A stretch of 64,000 bases of DNA from Pseudomonas bohemica (GTDB lineage Bacteria > Pseudomonadota > Gammaproteobacteria > Pseudomonadales > Pseudomonadaceae), in contig NZ_NKHL01000121.1 of NCBI RefSeq assembly GCF_002934685.1, forward strand, positions 291,589 to 355,588, given 5' to 3'. Under the pieces are notes generated by a model. The model was not told the DNA's origin and searched no databases. It saw only the letters and a list, made by a program, of their open reading frames with translations. The translations under genes were made by a program, and so were the position numbers. Below are positions 34,395 to 44,322 of this stretch, in pieces; position 1 is the stretch's first letter, and every line of letters begins with the position of its first letter.

Positions 34395-35069
34395 TTAACG
34401 ATGTGAAAAGTGCGCGACCAGCCTGTCACCCACTGTTTGCAGGATCTGCACCAGCACCAGCAGCAATACGACCGTCACGAACATCACATCGTTCTGGAAG
34501 CGCTGATACCCGTAACGAATCGCCAGGTCACCCAAGCCGCCCGCGCCCACGGCACCGGCCATGGCCGTGAACGACACCAGCGCGATTGCGGTGACGGTGA
34601 TCGCCGCCAGAATGCCCGGTCGTGCTTCAGGCAGCAGAGCCTTGACGATGATTTGTCGGGTGGAGGCTCCCATCGCCTGAGTCGCTTCGATGATCCCGCG
34701 ATCCACCTCGCGCAGCGCGGTTTCAACCAGTCTCGCGAAAAACGGCGTGGCGCCCGCGATCAGTGGCGGCAGCGTGCCGAGAATACCCAGCGAGGTGCCG
34801 GTGATGATCTCGGTCAGCGGCATCATCACAATCAGCAGGATGATGAACGGCAGCGCCCGCAGCATGTTCACGATCAGGCCAATGGTCGCGTAGACCGGCT
34901 TGTTCTCGAGCAACTGACGCGGCGAGGTAAGGAACATCAACACGCCAAGCGGCAGACCCAGCAGCACGGTGAAGGCCAGGGAAATGCCAAGCATGATCAA
35001 GGTATCGCCAGTAGCGACCCAGATTTCATACCAGTCGACGTTGGAAAAGAGCGTGGCCAGAGTTTCCAT
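34395..35069 (-). CDS. metI: D-methionine ABC transporter, permease
   Basis: A 224-aa inner-membrane permease with about five helices and the binding-protein-dependent transport signature region near EATQAMGASTRQIIVKALLP, which contacts MetN. It shares one base with the metN stop and precedes metQ by 67 bp. Length and order match the MetNIQ importer of methionine isomers. Confidence 0.95.
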   Translation of the reverse strand: METLATLFSNVDWYEIWVATGDTLIMLGISLAFTVLLGLPLGVLMFLTSPRQLLENKPVYATIGLIVNMLRALPFIILLIVMMPLTEIITGTSLGILGTLPPLIAGATPFFARLVETALREVDRGIIEATQAMGASTRQIIVKALLPEARPGILAAITVTAIALVSFTAMAGAVGAGGLGDLAIRYGYQRFQNDVMFVTVVLLLVLVQILQTVGDRLVAHFSHR

Positions 35070-36076
35070 CAGCGCAGGATCTCCATGTGAACGTCAGCCG
35101 CCGTGAAGCGTGCGAACGCGGCGTCCATATCGCCGCCGGTGATGGCCAGCGTCAGTTGCCCGTAGGGAGTGTCCTTGATGCGGTCGATACGACCGGCCAG
35201 GATGCTGTAGTCCACGCCCGTTTCCCGAGCGACGGTACCCAGCAATGGCGCGTAGGTCGCTTCTCCCTGGAACGTCAGACGCACGATGCGGCCCTGCACG
35301 TGGGCGAAGTCGCTGTTTATGTCGTTCTCGTCGACCTGCTCGTCTTCCTGCACGAAACGGCGAGTGGTCGGGTGCTTGGGATGAAGGAACACATCGGCGA
35401 CAGCGCCTTGCTCGACGATCACGCCGGCGTCCATCACTGCCACCTGATCACAGACACGACGAATCACGTCCATTTCGTGAGTGATCAGCACGATGGTCAG
35501 CTTCAGCTCACGATTGATCTCGGCCAGCAATTGCAGAACCGAGGCGGTGGTCTGCGGATCGAGTGCGCTGGTGGCCTCGTCGCACAGCAGGATCTTCGGC
35601 TTGGTCGCCAGAGCGCGGGCGATGCCGACGCGCTGCTTCTGGCCACCAGACAACTGCGCCGGGTATTTCCTGGCGTGGTCCGACAGACCAACCCGCGCCA
35701 GCAACTCGGCCACTCGCTGATCGATCTGTGCGCGGGACATATCCCCGGCCAGGGTCAGCGGCATGGCGACGTTATCGGCCACAGTCTTGGAAGCCAGCAG
35801 ATTGAAGTGCTGGAAGATCATCCCGACCTGACGGCGAAAGGCGCGCAGGCCATCGGCGTCCAGTGCGGTGACATCGACGTCATCGACCAGGATCTTGCCG
35901 CCGCTTGGGGCTTCCAGGCGGTTGATCAGGCGCAGCATGGTGCTTTTACCAGCACCGGAATGGCCGATCAGACCAAACACCTGGCCGTTTTCGACCCGCA
36001 GGCTGGTGGGGTGCAGAGCGGGAATTTCCCTGTCGGCAACCCGATAGGTTTTATGGACGTTTTGAAACTCGATCAC
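35069..36076 (-). CDS. metN: D-methionine ABC transporter, ATPase
   Basis: A 335-aa ATPase. Walker A is GHSGAGKST (38-46), the signature is LSGGQKQRVGIARAL, Walker B is ILLCDEATSALD. The C-terminal ~75 residues form the NIL (methionine-binding regulatory) domain that mediates trans-inhibition. First gene of metNIQ. The 378-bp region upstream is shared with divergent katE. Confidence 0.96.
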   Translation of the reverse strand: MIEFQNVHKTYRVADREIPALHPTSLRVENGQVFGLIGHSGAGKSTMLRLINRLEAPSGGKILVDDVDVTALDADGLRAFRRQVGMIFQHFNLLASKTVADNVAMPLTLAGDMSRAQIDQRVAELLARVGLSDHARKYPAQLSGGQKQRVGIARALATKPKILLCDEATSALDPQTTASVLQLLAEINRELKLTIVLITHEMDVIRRVCDQVAVMDAGVIVEQGAVADVFLHPKHPTTRRFVQEDEQVDENDINSDFAHVQGRIVRLTFQGEATYAPLLGTVARETGVDYSILAGRIDRIKDTPYGQLTLAITGGDMDAAFARFTAADVHMEILR

Positions 36077-36454
36077 GTAGCGAACCTTGTGGGGGCGCGG
36101 TAGAAGTTCAGCGTGAAAAACCTCAACGCTGCTGGGCGATCAGTGAGCAGAGCCGCTTATCGCCTCGGCTGGATAAACCGGGCGCGCATTTTAGCCTGTC
36201 GGATCGGCGTTGGGCCCGCAATTCTTAGCATTTATTTAGCGGGCTATCTGCCGAACGGTCATAACGCGCAAAGGAGCAACGTTAGACCAAAGGTTTGAAA
36301 AAATACGGAACGGCTATTTTTATCTTCAGTCACTACATAAGCGCCGAAATTTTCCCTGTTTGTTGTCGGGGAAATCCCTGCTTAACGAGCTCATACCGAT
36401 TTTTCCCCGCGAAGAACGAGAAAAGAGCCGCCTGAACCGAGGAGTTTTTGTCCG
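36077..36454. promoter_or_regulatory. metN-katE divergent intergenic region
   Basis: 378 bp holding promoters for both flanking operons. A possible AlgU-type promoter for katE reads GAACGG (36308-36313), 16-bp spacer, TCACT (36330-36334), a weak -10 match. An inverted pair GCCCGC ... GCGGGC around 36212-36243 could form a hairpin in the metN leader. I see no riboswitch I can name. The ribosome site GAGGAG lies near 36440 before katE. Confidence 0.4.
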
Positions 36455-38617
36455 ATGGCTACGAAGAAACCTACTGCGCCTGTGAGCGCGACACCCAAGA
36501 GCGAACTGGCAGGCACCGACACGCTCGATCGTGGCAACACCAACGAGAAGCTCGACAGCCTTGAGCAATTTCGCTCCGACGCGACCGGCCAGGCCCTGCG
36601 CACCAACCAGGGCGTGAAAGTCTCCGATAACCAGAACACCCTGAAAGTCGGTAGCCGCGGACCCTCGCTGCTCGAAGACTTCATCATGCGTGAAAAGATC
36701 ACGCACTTTGACCATGAGCGTATCCCGGAGCGTATCGTGCACGCTCGCGGTACGGGTGCTCACGGTTACTTCCAGAGCTATGAGAATCACTCGGCGCTGA
36801 GCAAGGCTGAATTTCTGCGCGATCCGGGCAAGAAAACCCCGGTATTCGCACGCTTTTCCACCGTTCAGGGGCCGCGCGGCTCGGGCGATACGGTGCGAGA
36901 CGTGCGCGGCTTTTCTGTGAAGTTCTATACAGGCGAAGGTAACTACGATCTGGTCGGCAACAACATGCCGGTGTTTTTCATTCAGGATGCGATCAAGTTT
37001 CCTGACTTCGTGCACGCCGTAAAACCGGAGCCGCATAACGAGATTCCTACAGGTGGTTCGGCGCATGACACCTTCTGGGACTTCGTTTCGCTGGTACCGG
37101 AGTCTGCGCATATGGTGCTATGGACCATGTCCGATCGCGCGATTCCGAAAAGCCTGCGCACCATGCAGGGCTTCGGGATTCACACGTTTCGCATGATCAA
37201 TACCGAGGGCAAATCGACCTTCGTTAAATTCCACTGGAAACCCAAGTACGGCACTTGTTCGCTGCTGTGGGACGAGGCACAGAAGCTGGCCGGTAAGGAC
37301 ACCGATTACCATCGCCGCGATCTGTGGGAGTCTATTGAGTCGGGTGATTATCCGGAGTGGGAACTGGGCGTGCAGATCGTCGCGGAAGAGGACGAGCACA
37401 AGTTCGATTTCGACCTGCTTGACCCGACCAAAATCATCCCCGAAGAGATGGTCCCGGTCACGCCGCTGGGCAAGATGGTGCTCAACCGCAACCCGGACAA
37501 CTATTTCGCCGAAACCGAACAGGTCGCGTTTTGCCCCGGTCACGTGGTGCCAGGTATCGACTTCTCCAACGACCCGCTGCTGCAGGGGCGTCTGTTTTCC
37601 TACACCGATACGCAGATCAGTCGACTGGGCGGGCCGAACTTTCACGAGATCCCGATCAACCGTCCGGTATCGCCGAACCACAGCAGCCAGCGTGACGCGC
37701 AACATCGTATTACGATCGACAAAGGCCGCGCCTCATACGAGCCTAATTCCATCGACGGCGGCTGGCCGAAAGAGACCCCTGCGGGTCCTGAAGACGGTGG
37801 CTTCGAGACCTATCAGGAGCGCGTCGAGGCTCATAAAGTGCGCGAGCGCAGCCCTTCGTTTGCCGACCACTTCTCCCATGCCACGCTGTTTTTCAACAGC
37901 ATGAGCGAGCACGAGAAGGAGCACATTATCGCGGCGTATAGCTTCGAGTTGGGCAAGGTGGAACGTGAGCACATTCGTGCGCGTCAGGTGAATGAGATTC
38001 TGGCCAACATCGACCTCACCCTGGCCAGCCGCGTTGCTGCGAACCTTGGGCTGCCTGCGCCGAAAGGCCCTACCGTCAAGGCGCAGAAGACTGGTAAGCC
38101 AACCGTCGACAAGTCGCCGTTGCTGAGCCAGGTGAATCTGCTGTCGGGTGATATCGCTTCTCGCAAGGTAGCGATTCTTGTGGCCGATGGCGTCGACGAC
38201 AAAGCCGTGGCGGCCATGAAGGCTGCGCTGGAGGCCGAAGCGGCTCACGCCAAGGTGCTTGGTCCGACCTCCGCTCCGGTGAAAACCGCTGGCGGGAAGA
38301 CGTTGGCAGTGGATGCGTCAATCGAAGGCCTGCCTTCAATTGTCTTCGATGCGGTGTTCATCCCAGGTGGCGCGGCGTCGGTCAAGGCGCTGAGCGGCAA
38401 CGGTGTTGCGCTGCACTATGTGCTTGAGGCCTACAAACACCTCAAGGCCATTTCCTACGCAGGCGATGCGAAGGAACTGATCGATTTGCTGCGTCTGGAA
38501 ACCGATGCCGGCTTGCTCGCGGTCTCGGACAGCAAGTCGTTCGCGGCCTTCTTCGATGCGATCAAACAGCATCGCGTGTGGGCGCGTGAGCCGAAGGCCA
38601 AGGCTATTCCGGCTTAA
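36455..38617 (+). CDS. katE: Large-subunit catalase HPII
   Basis: Decomposes hydrogen peroxide. At 720 aa it is a large-subunit (clade 2) catalase. The catalytic His lies in VHARGTGAHGYF and the haem-ligand Tyr in RLFSYTDTQISRLG. A C-terminal DJ-1/PfpI-like flavodoxin domain (about 560-710) starts after RKVAILVADGVDDKA. The basic, disordered N-terminal ~30 residues are usual. In E. coli katE is RpoS-controlled; here a weak AlgU-like promoter can be read upstream. It is inserted between metN and the PA5502-like lipoprotein relative to PAO1 as I recall it. Confidence 0.96.
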   Translation: MATKKPTAPVSATPKSELAGTDTLDRGNTNEKLDSLEQFRSDATGQALRTNQGVKVSDNQNTLKVGSRGPSLLEDFIMREKITHFDHERIPERIVHARGTGAHGYFQSYENHSALSKAEFLRDPGKKTPVFARFSTVQGPRGSGDTVRDVRGFSVKFYTGEGNYDLVGNNMPVFFIQDAIKFPDFVHAVKPEPHNEIPTGGSAHDTFWDFVSLVPESAHMVLWTMSDRAIPKSLRTMQGFGIHTFRMINTEGKSTFVKFHWKPKYGTCSLLWDEAQKLAGKDTDYHRRDLWESIESGDYPEWELGVQIVAEEDEHKFDFDLLDPTKIIPEEMVPVTPLGKMVLNRNPDNYFAETEQVAFCPGHVVPGIDFSNDPLLQGRLFSYTDTQISRLGGPNFHEIPINRPVSPNHSSQRDAQHRITIDKGRASYEPNSIDGGWPKETPAGPEDGGFETYQERVEAHKVRERSPSFADHFSHATLFFNSMSEHEKEHIIAAYSFELGKVEREHIRARQVNEILANIDLTLASRVAANLGLPAPKGPTVKAQKTGKPTVDKSPLLSQVNLLSGDIASRKVAILVADGVDDKAVAAMKAALEAEAAHAKVLGPTSAPVKTAGGKTLAVDASIEGLPSIVFDAVFIPGGAASVKALSGNGVALHYVLEAYKHLKAISYAGDAKELIDLLRLETDAGLLAVSDSKSFAAFFDAIKQHRVWAREPKAKAIPA

Positions 38618-38661
38618 GAACGGTCTGATCGGCGCGGATTGCGCGTCGGTCAGTTTCAGTT

Positions 38662-38749
38662 TGTAGGAGCGCACTCGCCTGCGATGGCGTCCATCCAGGC
38701 GTTGCGATGTGGCTGGCACGCCGTTATCACGGGCAAGCGTGCTCCGACA
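38662..38749. repeat. REPIN, class A
   Basis: Begins TGTAGGAGCGCACTCGCCTG and ends GGGCAAGCGTGCTCCGACA, arms with several mismatches. Confidence 0.78.
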
Positions 38750-38768
38750 AAATACCGTATTGGTCCAA

Positions 38769-38805
38769 TAAAAAAGGCGCTGTCCGCGAGGGCAACGCCT
38801 TTTTT
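38769..38805. terminator. Bidirectional intrinsic terminator (katE / lipoprotein)
   Basis: AAAAAGGCG ... CGCCTTTTTT stem with inner pairing TGTCC/GGGCA, flanked by A- and T-runs; serves convergent katE and the gene ending at 38821. Confidence 0.88.
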
Positions 38806-38820
38806 ATGATCAAAAATCGA

Positions 38821-39534
38821 TCAGAGCTTTGCGGGTTTCAGAATGATCTGGGCGGGCTCGCTCTTCTCGATCTCACGCTGGATCTGCAATTCGAAATCCG
38901 GATTGATCTTCGTCACACGCTTAGTCAGCAGCGTTGCCAGCCAGGGGTAGTCGTCGGTACGGGGCACCTGAACGGTCACGTCGCAGTTGAACGCCGTCAC
39001 GTCCGCCGCGATGTCGTTCAATTGACGACGCAATTGCTTCGAATCGGTGATCTTCAGCGCGATGGTCGTGCTCTCGACACTCGGGTCGATGATCCTGGCG
39101 GTGCGTTTGGCCTCGGCAGCACGCAGGTCGGCTTCGGCCTTGTCGAGTTCAGCCTTGCGCGCATTGGCGATCGCGCCATTGACGCCGCTGGTCAGCGCCG
39201 GCGCTTTTGGCATCAGCGCACGAGCCCGGCTTAGCGCGGTAGCTGCTGCATTGACGTCGCCTTTTTGCAACACGATTTGACTGCGGCTCAGGTAGGCCTC
39301 GGCCAGTTGACGCTGGTACTGCTCCAGACGCGGATCGTCGGCGTTCTTGCTCTGAAGAGCGGCGAGCTGATCTTCGGCGGTGGCCAATTCGCTGCTGGCG
39401 ATATTCTGTTCCAGCTGCTGGTAAGCGTCGGGTGCCGCGGCTGGGGCGGGCTGTTCGACGGGCTTGCTTTGGCAAGCGCCCAACAGGATGGAAAATGCAG
39501 CAAGCAGCAGATAACGGGATGCGAACGGCTTCAT
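38821..39534 (-). CDS. PA5502-like lipoprotein
   Basis: A 237-aa lipoprotein (lipobox LLGAC, C21). Residues about 35-150 are helical and alanine-rich, resembling TPR-like repeats (SSELATAEDQLAALQSKN, QKGDVNAAATALSRARALMP). A coiled stretch KAELDKAEADLRAAEAKR is followed by a C-terminal mixed alpha/beta segment. Position beside znuB matches PA5502 in PAO1 (recalled). Function unknown; possibly an envelope scaffold. Confidence 0.8.
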   Translation of the reverse strand: MKPFASRYLLLAAFSILLGACQSKPVEQPAPAAAPDAYQQLEQNIASSELATAEDQLAALQSKNADDPRLEQYQRQLAEAYLSRSQIVLQKGDVNAAATALSRARALMPKAPALTSGVNGAIANARKAELDKAEADLRAAEAKRTARIIDPSVESTTIALKITDSKQLRRQLNDIAADVTAFNCDVTVQVPRTDDYPWLATLLTKRVTKINPDFELQIQREIEKSEPAQIILKPAKL

Positions 39535-39690
39535 TCCTGCGATTCTCTATTTGCGCAAAAAACGAGCAAGTCTACACATAAGTGGCTTGCTCCGAAAATA
39601 ACTGATCACCATCGGGGCACTGGTTCGAATCATTGCACATTGCCGCCATTCAATGATTGCCGAGTATGACTCTGGTTCCCACCCAAGGTT

Positions 39691-40465
39691 CTACCGCTTG
39701 GGCAAAAGGAAGCTGAGTAGGAACAGCCCAGCGGCGCAGACCACAATCGACGGGCCCGCCGGCGTGTCCTTGTACCACGACAAGGCCAGTCCGCCGCAGA
39801 CCGCGAGGATGCCGATCACGCTGGCCCCGAACGCCATTTGCTCCGGCGAGCGGGCGTGACGCTGTGCCGCAGCGGCGGGAATGATCAGCAGGGAGGTGAT
39901 CAGCAACACGCCGACGATTTTCATCGCCACGGCAATCACCACGGCGATCAACAGCATCAGCGTCATGCGCAGCGTCGCGACCGGCAAACCTTCAACGGTT
40001 GCCAGTTCTTCGTGCACGGTGATCGCCAGTAGCGGACGCCACAGCGCGCAGATGAACACAAGCACCCCCGCGCTACCACCGAGAATCCACGCCAGATCGG
40101 TGGGGCTAATGGCCAGCAGATCGCCGAACAGATAACCCATCAGGTCGATGCGCACTTCGCGCATGAAGCTCAGCACCACCAACCCGAGAGACAGCGTGCT
40201 TGGCGCGAGAATCCCCAGCAGCGTGTCCGAGGCCAGCGGCTGGCGTTGTTGCAGGGTCACGAGAAGAATCGCCAGCAGCAGGCAGCCGACGGTCACTGCG
40301 ATAGCGGGGCTGATGTCCAGCAAGAAGCCCAGCGCCACGCCGAGCAGTGCGGCATGGGACAGGGTGTCACCGAAATAGGCCATCCGCCGCCAGACCACGA
40401 ATGAACCCAGAGGACCGGCCACTACTGCCAGAGCGAGGCCTGCGAGCAAGGCATAGAGTAGAAAA

Positions 40466-40473
<8 letters not shown>
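39691..40473 (-). CDS. znuB: Zinc ABC transporter permease
   Basis: A 260-aa inner-membrane permease of the ABC-3 (ZnuB) family with about eight helices (MADFLLYALLAGLALAVVAG at the start, then RMAYFGDTLSHAALLGVALG). It overlaps the znuC end by eight bases, so it is translated from the same message. With ZnuA and ZnuC it imports zinc across the inner membrane. Confidence 0.95.
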
Positions 40474-41268
<795 letters not shown>

Positions 41269-41269
<1 letters not shown>

Positions 41270-41751
41270 CAGGCGGCCTTGCAGCCGGCACACACCCCGA
41301 CGACTTCGACGGTCTGTGTCTCCACCGCGAAGCCGACCTCGTTGGCTGCGCTGACAATGGAGGCGCTGATCGCTGCGTGCTGCAGCTCGATGGCGGCATG
41401 GCACTCACGGCAGATCAGGAATTGGCCCTGATGCGCGTGCGTCGGGTGATTGCAGCCTGCAAATGCGTTGAGCGAGGCGATGCGGTGCACCAGACCGTTT
41501 TCCAGCAGGAAATCCAGCGCGCGGTACACGGTTGGTGGCGCAGCGCGGCGGCCGTCCTCTTCGCTCAGGACAGCCAGGATGTCGTACGCGCCCAGCGGCT
41601 TGTGACTCTGCCAGACCAACTCCAGCACACGACGACGCAGAGCGGTCAGACGCAGGCCTTTACCGGCGCACAATGCATCGGCTTCAGCGAGTGCGCTGTG
41701 CACGCAATGGGAGTGATCGTGGGGGCGACTGGCCAGTGGTGTTTTAGACAT
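41269..41751 (-). CDS. zur: Zinc uptake regulator Zur (Fur family)
   Basis: A 160-aa Fur-family repressor. The winged helix occupies about 20-90 (GLRLTALRRRVLELVWQSHK, PPTVYRALDFLLENGLVHR). Structural-zinc cysteines are paired in LICRECHAAIEL and VCAGCKAA, and FAGCNHPTHAHQG supplies regulatory-site histidines. An N-terminal RPHDHSHCVHS is unusually histidine-rich. It leads the zur-znuCB operon, divergent from znuA across a gap that should hold the Zur box. Confidence 0.95.
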
Positions 41752-41777
41752 GGGCGGCGACGGCTTTTGTGAGAGAC

Positions 41778-41790
41778 GTTATTATGTTAC
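41778..41790. promoter_or_regulatory. Candidate Zur box between zur and znuA
   Basis: GTTATTATGTTAC lies in the short divergent gap and partly matches the GTTATA-type Zur site with imperfect dyad symmetry. Placement is right; the motif match is moderate. Confidence 0.4.
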
Positions 41791-41817
41791 CCGTTCCTGC
41801 CCCCATGAGTGGTCATC

Positions 41818-42741
41818 GTGTCCCGACTTTTTTTACTTTTTGTCGTTTTTATCACCGGATTCTCCGCAATTTCCCCCGCCCAGGCCGACGTTCGTGTACT
41901 GACCAGCATCAAGCCCCTGCAACTGATCGCCGCGGCTGTGCAGGACGGCGTGGCGGTGCCGGAAGTGTTGCTGCCGCCGGGCGCTTCGCCGCATAACTAT
42001 GCACTGCGCCCATCCGACGTACGGCGTGTGCAGGAGGTCGATCTGCTCTACTGGATCGGCCCGGACATGGAAACGTTCCTGCCCCGAGTGCTGACTGGCC
42101 GGAGCAAAGCCTCAGTGTCTGTTCAGTCGCTGCCAGGCATGCATTTGCGTCATTTCACCGCCAATGTCGATCACCACGACGATGGCGATGAAGATGAGCA
42201 CGACCACGATCACCGCCCCGGCAGCGTCGATGCGCACCTGTGGCTGTCTTCGGTAAATGCGCGGGTGATCGCGGCGAAAATGGCGGCGGACTTGAGCCAG
42301 GCCGATCCTGTCAATGCTGCGCGCTACGAAAGTAACGTCAAAGCCTTCGACGCCCGGCTGGACACACTGGATGCACAGATTACACAACGCTTGGCAGGCA
42401 TCTCGGACAAGAAATACTTCGTGTTCCATGAGGCCTTCGATTATTTCGAAGAAGATTATGGGCTCAAGCACGCCGGTGTGTTCGCGGTCAGCAGCGACGT
42501 CCAGCCCGGCGCGCAACACGTCGCCGCCATGCGCGCGCGGTTGGCGGAGTACGGCAAAACCTGTGTATTCAGCGAGCCGCCCTTACGCCCACGTCTGGCC
42601 GATACCTTAAGCGCCGGTTTACCGGTAAAACTGGCTGAGCTGGATGGTTTGGGCGGGTACACGCCGGCCACAGCGCAAGGCTATGAGCAGCTGTTGCGCA
42701 AGCTGGCGGATGATCTGGCGGGGTGTCTGGAGAGTTTGTGA
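41818..42741 (+). CDS. znuA: Zinc ABC transporter, substrate-binding protein
   Basis: A 307-aa periplasmic zinc-binding protein. The GTG at 41818 (VSRLFLLF) gives a clean signal peptide and has GAGTGG six bases upstream; a GTG three codons earlier is possible. Zinc ligands expected are in GASPHNYALRPSD, HLWLSSVNARVIA and FHEAFDYFEEDYG. The family's His/Asp-rich loop is present (HHDDGDEDEHDHDH, about residues 119-132). Divergent from zur. A large inverted repeat follows the stop. Confidence 0.95.
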   Translation: MSRLFLLFVVFITGFSAISPAQADVRVLTSIKPLQLIAAAVQDGVAVPEVLLPPGASPHNYALRPSDVRRVQEVDLLYWIGPDMETFLPRVLTGRSKASVSVQSLPGMHLRHFTANVDHHDDGDEDEHDHDHRPGSVDAHLWLSSVNARVIAAKMAADLSQADPVNAARYESNVKAFDARLDTLDAQITQRLAGISDKKYFVFHEAFDYFEEDYGLKHAGVFAVSSDVQPGAQHVAAMRARLAEYGKTCVFSEPPLRPRLADTLSAGLPVKLAELDGLGGYTPATAQGYEQLLRKLADDLAGCLESL

Positions 42742-42747
42742 CCAACG

Positions 42748-42824
42748 ATGATCTGTAGCAGTCCGGCTTGCCGGCGGCGGACTTGAAATCGCTACCGCCG
42801 GCAAGCCGGACGGCTACAGATCAT
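42748..42824. repeat. Long near-perfect inverted repeat (77 bp) after znuA
   Basis: Left arm ATGATCTGTAGCAGTCCGGC and right arm GCCGGACGGCTACAGATCAT pair with one mismatch and continue inward through TTGCCGGCGG/CCGCCGGCAA. It resembles a REP pair of a third class, or a strong transcription-end hairpin for znuA. Confidence 0.8.
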
Positions 42825-42860
42825 CTGTGTGCGCTGAAGATTCAAGGCGTCGCACAAACC

Positions 42861-42953
42861 TGTGGGAGTGAGCTTGCTCACGAAGGCTGCATTCCAGACG
42901 CCACATGTGCTGTGAATGTACTGGCCTCTTCGATGAGCAAGCTCACTCCAACA
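42861..42953. repeat. REPIN, class B
   Basis: Begins TGTGGGAGTGAGCTTGCTCA and ends TGAGCAAGCTCACTCCAACA; 93 bp, between znuA and the convergent thrB. Confidence 0.85.
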
Positions 42954-42972
42954 GTTGTGGAAAATCTAGCGT

Positions 42973-43923
42973 CTACAACGCAAACGGCAGCGGAATGTGT
43001 GTTTCCTGACGCTGTTCCAGGCGTTTGCGGAATTCCGATGGGTCGTGGATGAGCACGTCCTGCCCGGCAAAGGTCTCGGCAGCGATCAGGCGCGACAGCC
43101 AGAACCTCACGCAGCCTACGCGCAGCATCGTCGACCACAGCTCAGCCTCTGTCGCCGTGAACGGGCGCAATCCCGCATAGGCACCCAGCAGCGCGCGAGC
43201 CCGCGGCGCGTCGATCTTGCCGTCTTCGAACGAACACCAGTCATTCACGGCAATCGCCACGTCATACAGCATCGGGCCGGAGCAGGCGTTGTAGAAATCG
43301 ATCACGCCGGTCAGGTGCGTGCCCTCGAACAGTGTGTTGTCGCGAAACAGGTCGGCGTGCACGTTGGCGCGCGGCAAGGCCATGATCCGCGCCTTCTGCC
43401 GCTCGATTTCCTCCACCGAAGCCTTCAGCAACGCGCCTTCGGCCTCCGCCAGATGCGAGATGAAGTTGCTGCCTTCCTTCAGCATCCAGTCCAGCCCGCG
43501 GTCGGTCCGGCGCTCGATAGTTTTTTCGCGAGTCGCCAGGTGCATGTGCGCCATCAGTTCGCCGATCTGTGCGCAGTGTTGGGTATTCGGCTCGGTGGGA
43601 TGCTTGCCCGACAGGCGCGGTTGCAGTAGCGCAGGTTTGCCCTTGAGCTCACGCAGCGCCTGGCCGTCAGTGGTGCGCAGCGCGTAAGGCACTGGCAGCT
43701 CGGCGTCGTGCAGCACGTCCAAGAGTTCGATGAAGAATGGCATCTCCTGCACAGGGCCGCGCTCGACCAGTGTCAGCACGAACTCGCCCTGTTCCATGCT
43801 GATGAAGAAGTTGGTGTTTTCACTTCCGGCTGCGATGCCCTGGAAATCACGCAGTTGGCCGAGCCCGTATGGGGCGAGGAAAGCTTCCAGCTCGGGCCGA
43901 GCCAGGGGAGTAAAAACGGACAT
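42973..43923 (-). CDS. thrB: Homoserine kinase (type II, ThrB)
   Basis: Phosphorylates homoserine for threonine synthesis. At 316 aa it belongs to the aminoglycoside-phosphotransferase-fold homoserine kinases, not the GHMP type of enterics. The catalytic loop is NVHADLFRDN and the metal motif is GVIDFYNACSGP. It starts MSVFTPLARPELEAFL. The gene upstream on the same strand is the DUF2782 gene, as in PAO1 (recalled). Confidence 0.93.
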   Translation of the reverse strand: MSVFTPLARPELEAFLAPYGLGQLRDFQGIAAGSENTNFFISMEQGEFVLTLVERGPVQEMPFFIELLDVLHDAELPVPYALRTTDGQALRELKGKPALLQPRLSGKHPTEPNTQHCAQIGELMAHMHLATREKTIERRTDRGLDWMLKEGSNFISHLAEAEGALLKASVEEIERQKARIMALPRANVHADLFRDNTLFEGTHLTGVIDFYNACSGPMLYDVAIAVNDWCSFEDGKIDAPRARALLGAYAGLRPFTATEAELWSTMLRVGCVRFWLSRLIAAETFAGQDVLIHDPSEFRKRLEQRQETHIPLPFAL

Positions 43924-43957
43924 ATGAACACTGCCAGCAAAAGGTGAATGTAGGGCG

Positions 43958-44248
43958 TTACCAGCTGAATAATACCCATTGGGGAATCAGCATGTCCGGT
44001 TGATCCGAACGAATGAATTGACCGCTGGTGCCGTCAGCACGCACCAGATAGTACGGTTTGCCATGTTTGGGCGTGATTTTTACTGCGTAGACGAAACCGT
44101 TGGCCTTGTATTCCTGAATGAAATTGTCGCCATCCTTGCCGATCGTGACGTCAGGTTCGGGCGAAGGCGCATCGTCCTCTGCCGCCAACGCCATCAGCGG
44201 GCAAGCAGCCAACACGCTGACCAGTAACAGGCGATTTGGCGTGCGCAT
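43958..44248 (-). CDS. DUF2782 exported protein
   Basis: A 96-aa protein with a signal peptide (ending near LMALAAE) and an acidic mature start. The conserved core is EYKANGFVYAVKITPKHGKPYYLV, the DUF2782 signature. Function unknown. It lies 34 bp upstream of thrB on the same strand and is divergent from polA; it is conserved in this place across pseudomonads by my recollection. Confidence 0.85.
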   Translation of the reverse strand: MRTPNRLLLVSVLAACPLMALAAEDDAPSPEPDVTIGKDGDNFIQEYKANGFVYAVKITPKHGKPYYLVRADGTSGQFIRSDQPDMLIPQWVLFSW

Positions 44249-44322
44249 GATAACCTTGTTCCTTTGTCGTCAACGGTCCTCGCATTCTAGCGCCGACCCC
44301 GCCGAAAAGGTTGATCCCTCAC

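Noticed and set aside
35087..36103. A 338-codon plus-strand frame opposite metN
   Set aside because: metN carries all ABC ATPase motifs; the other frame is a shadow.
36209..36243. A SAM- or SAH-type riboswitch in the metN leader
   Set aside because: A hairpin is present but I do not see the conserved core of any riboswitch class that I know.
36113..36298. A 61-codon frame in the metN-katE gap
   Set aside because: No ribosome site and no recognisable composition; overlaps the leader hairpin region.
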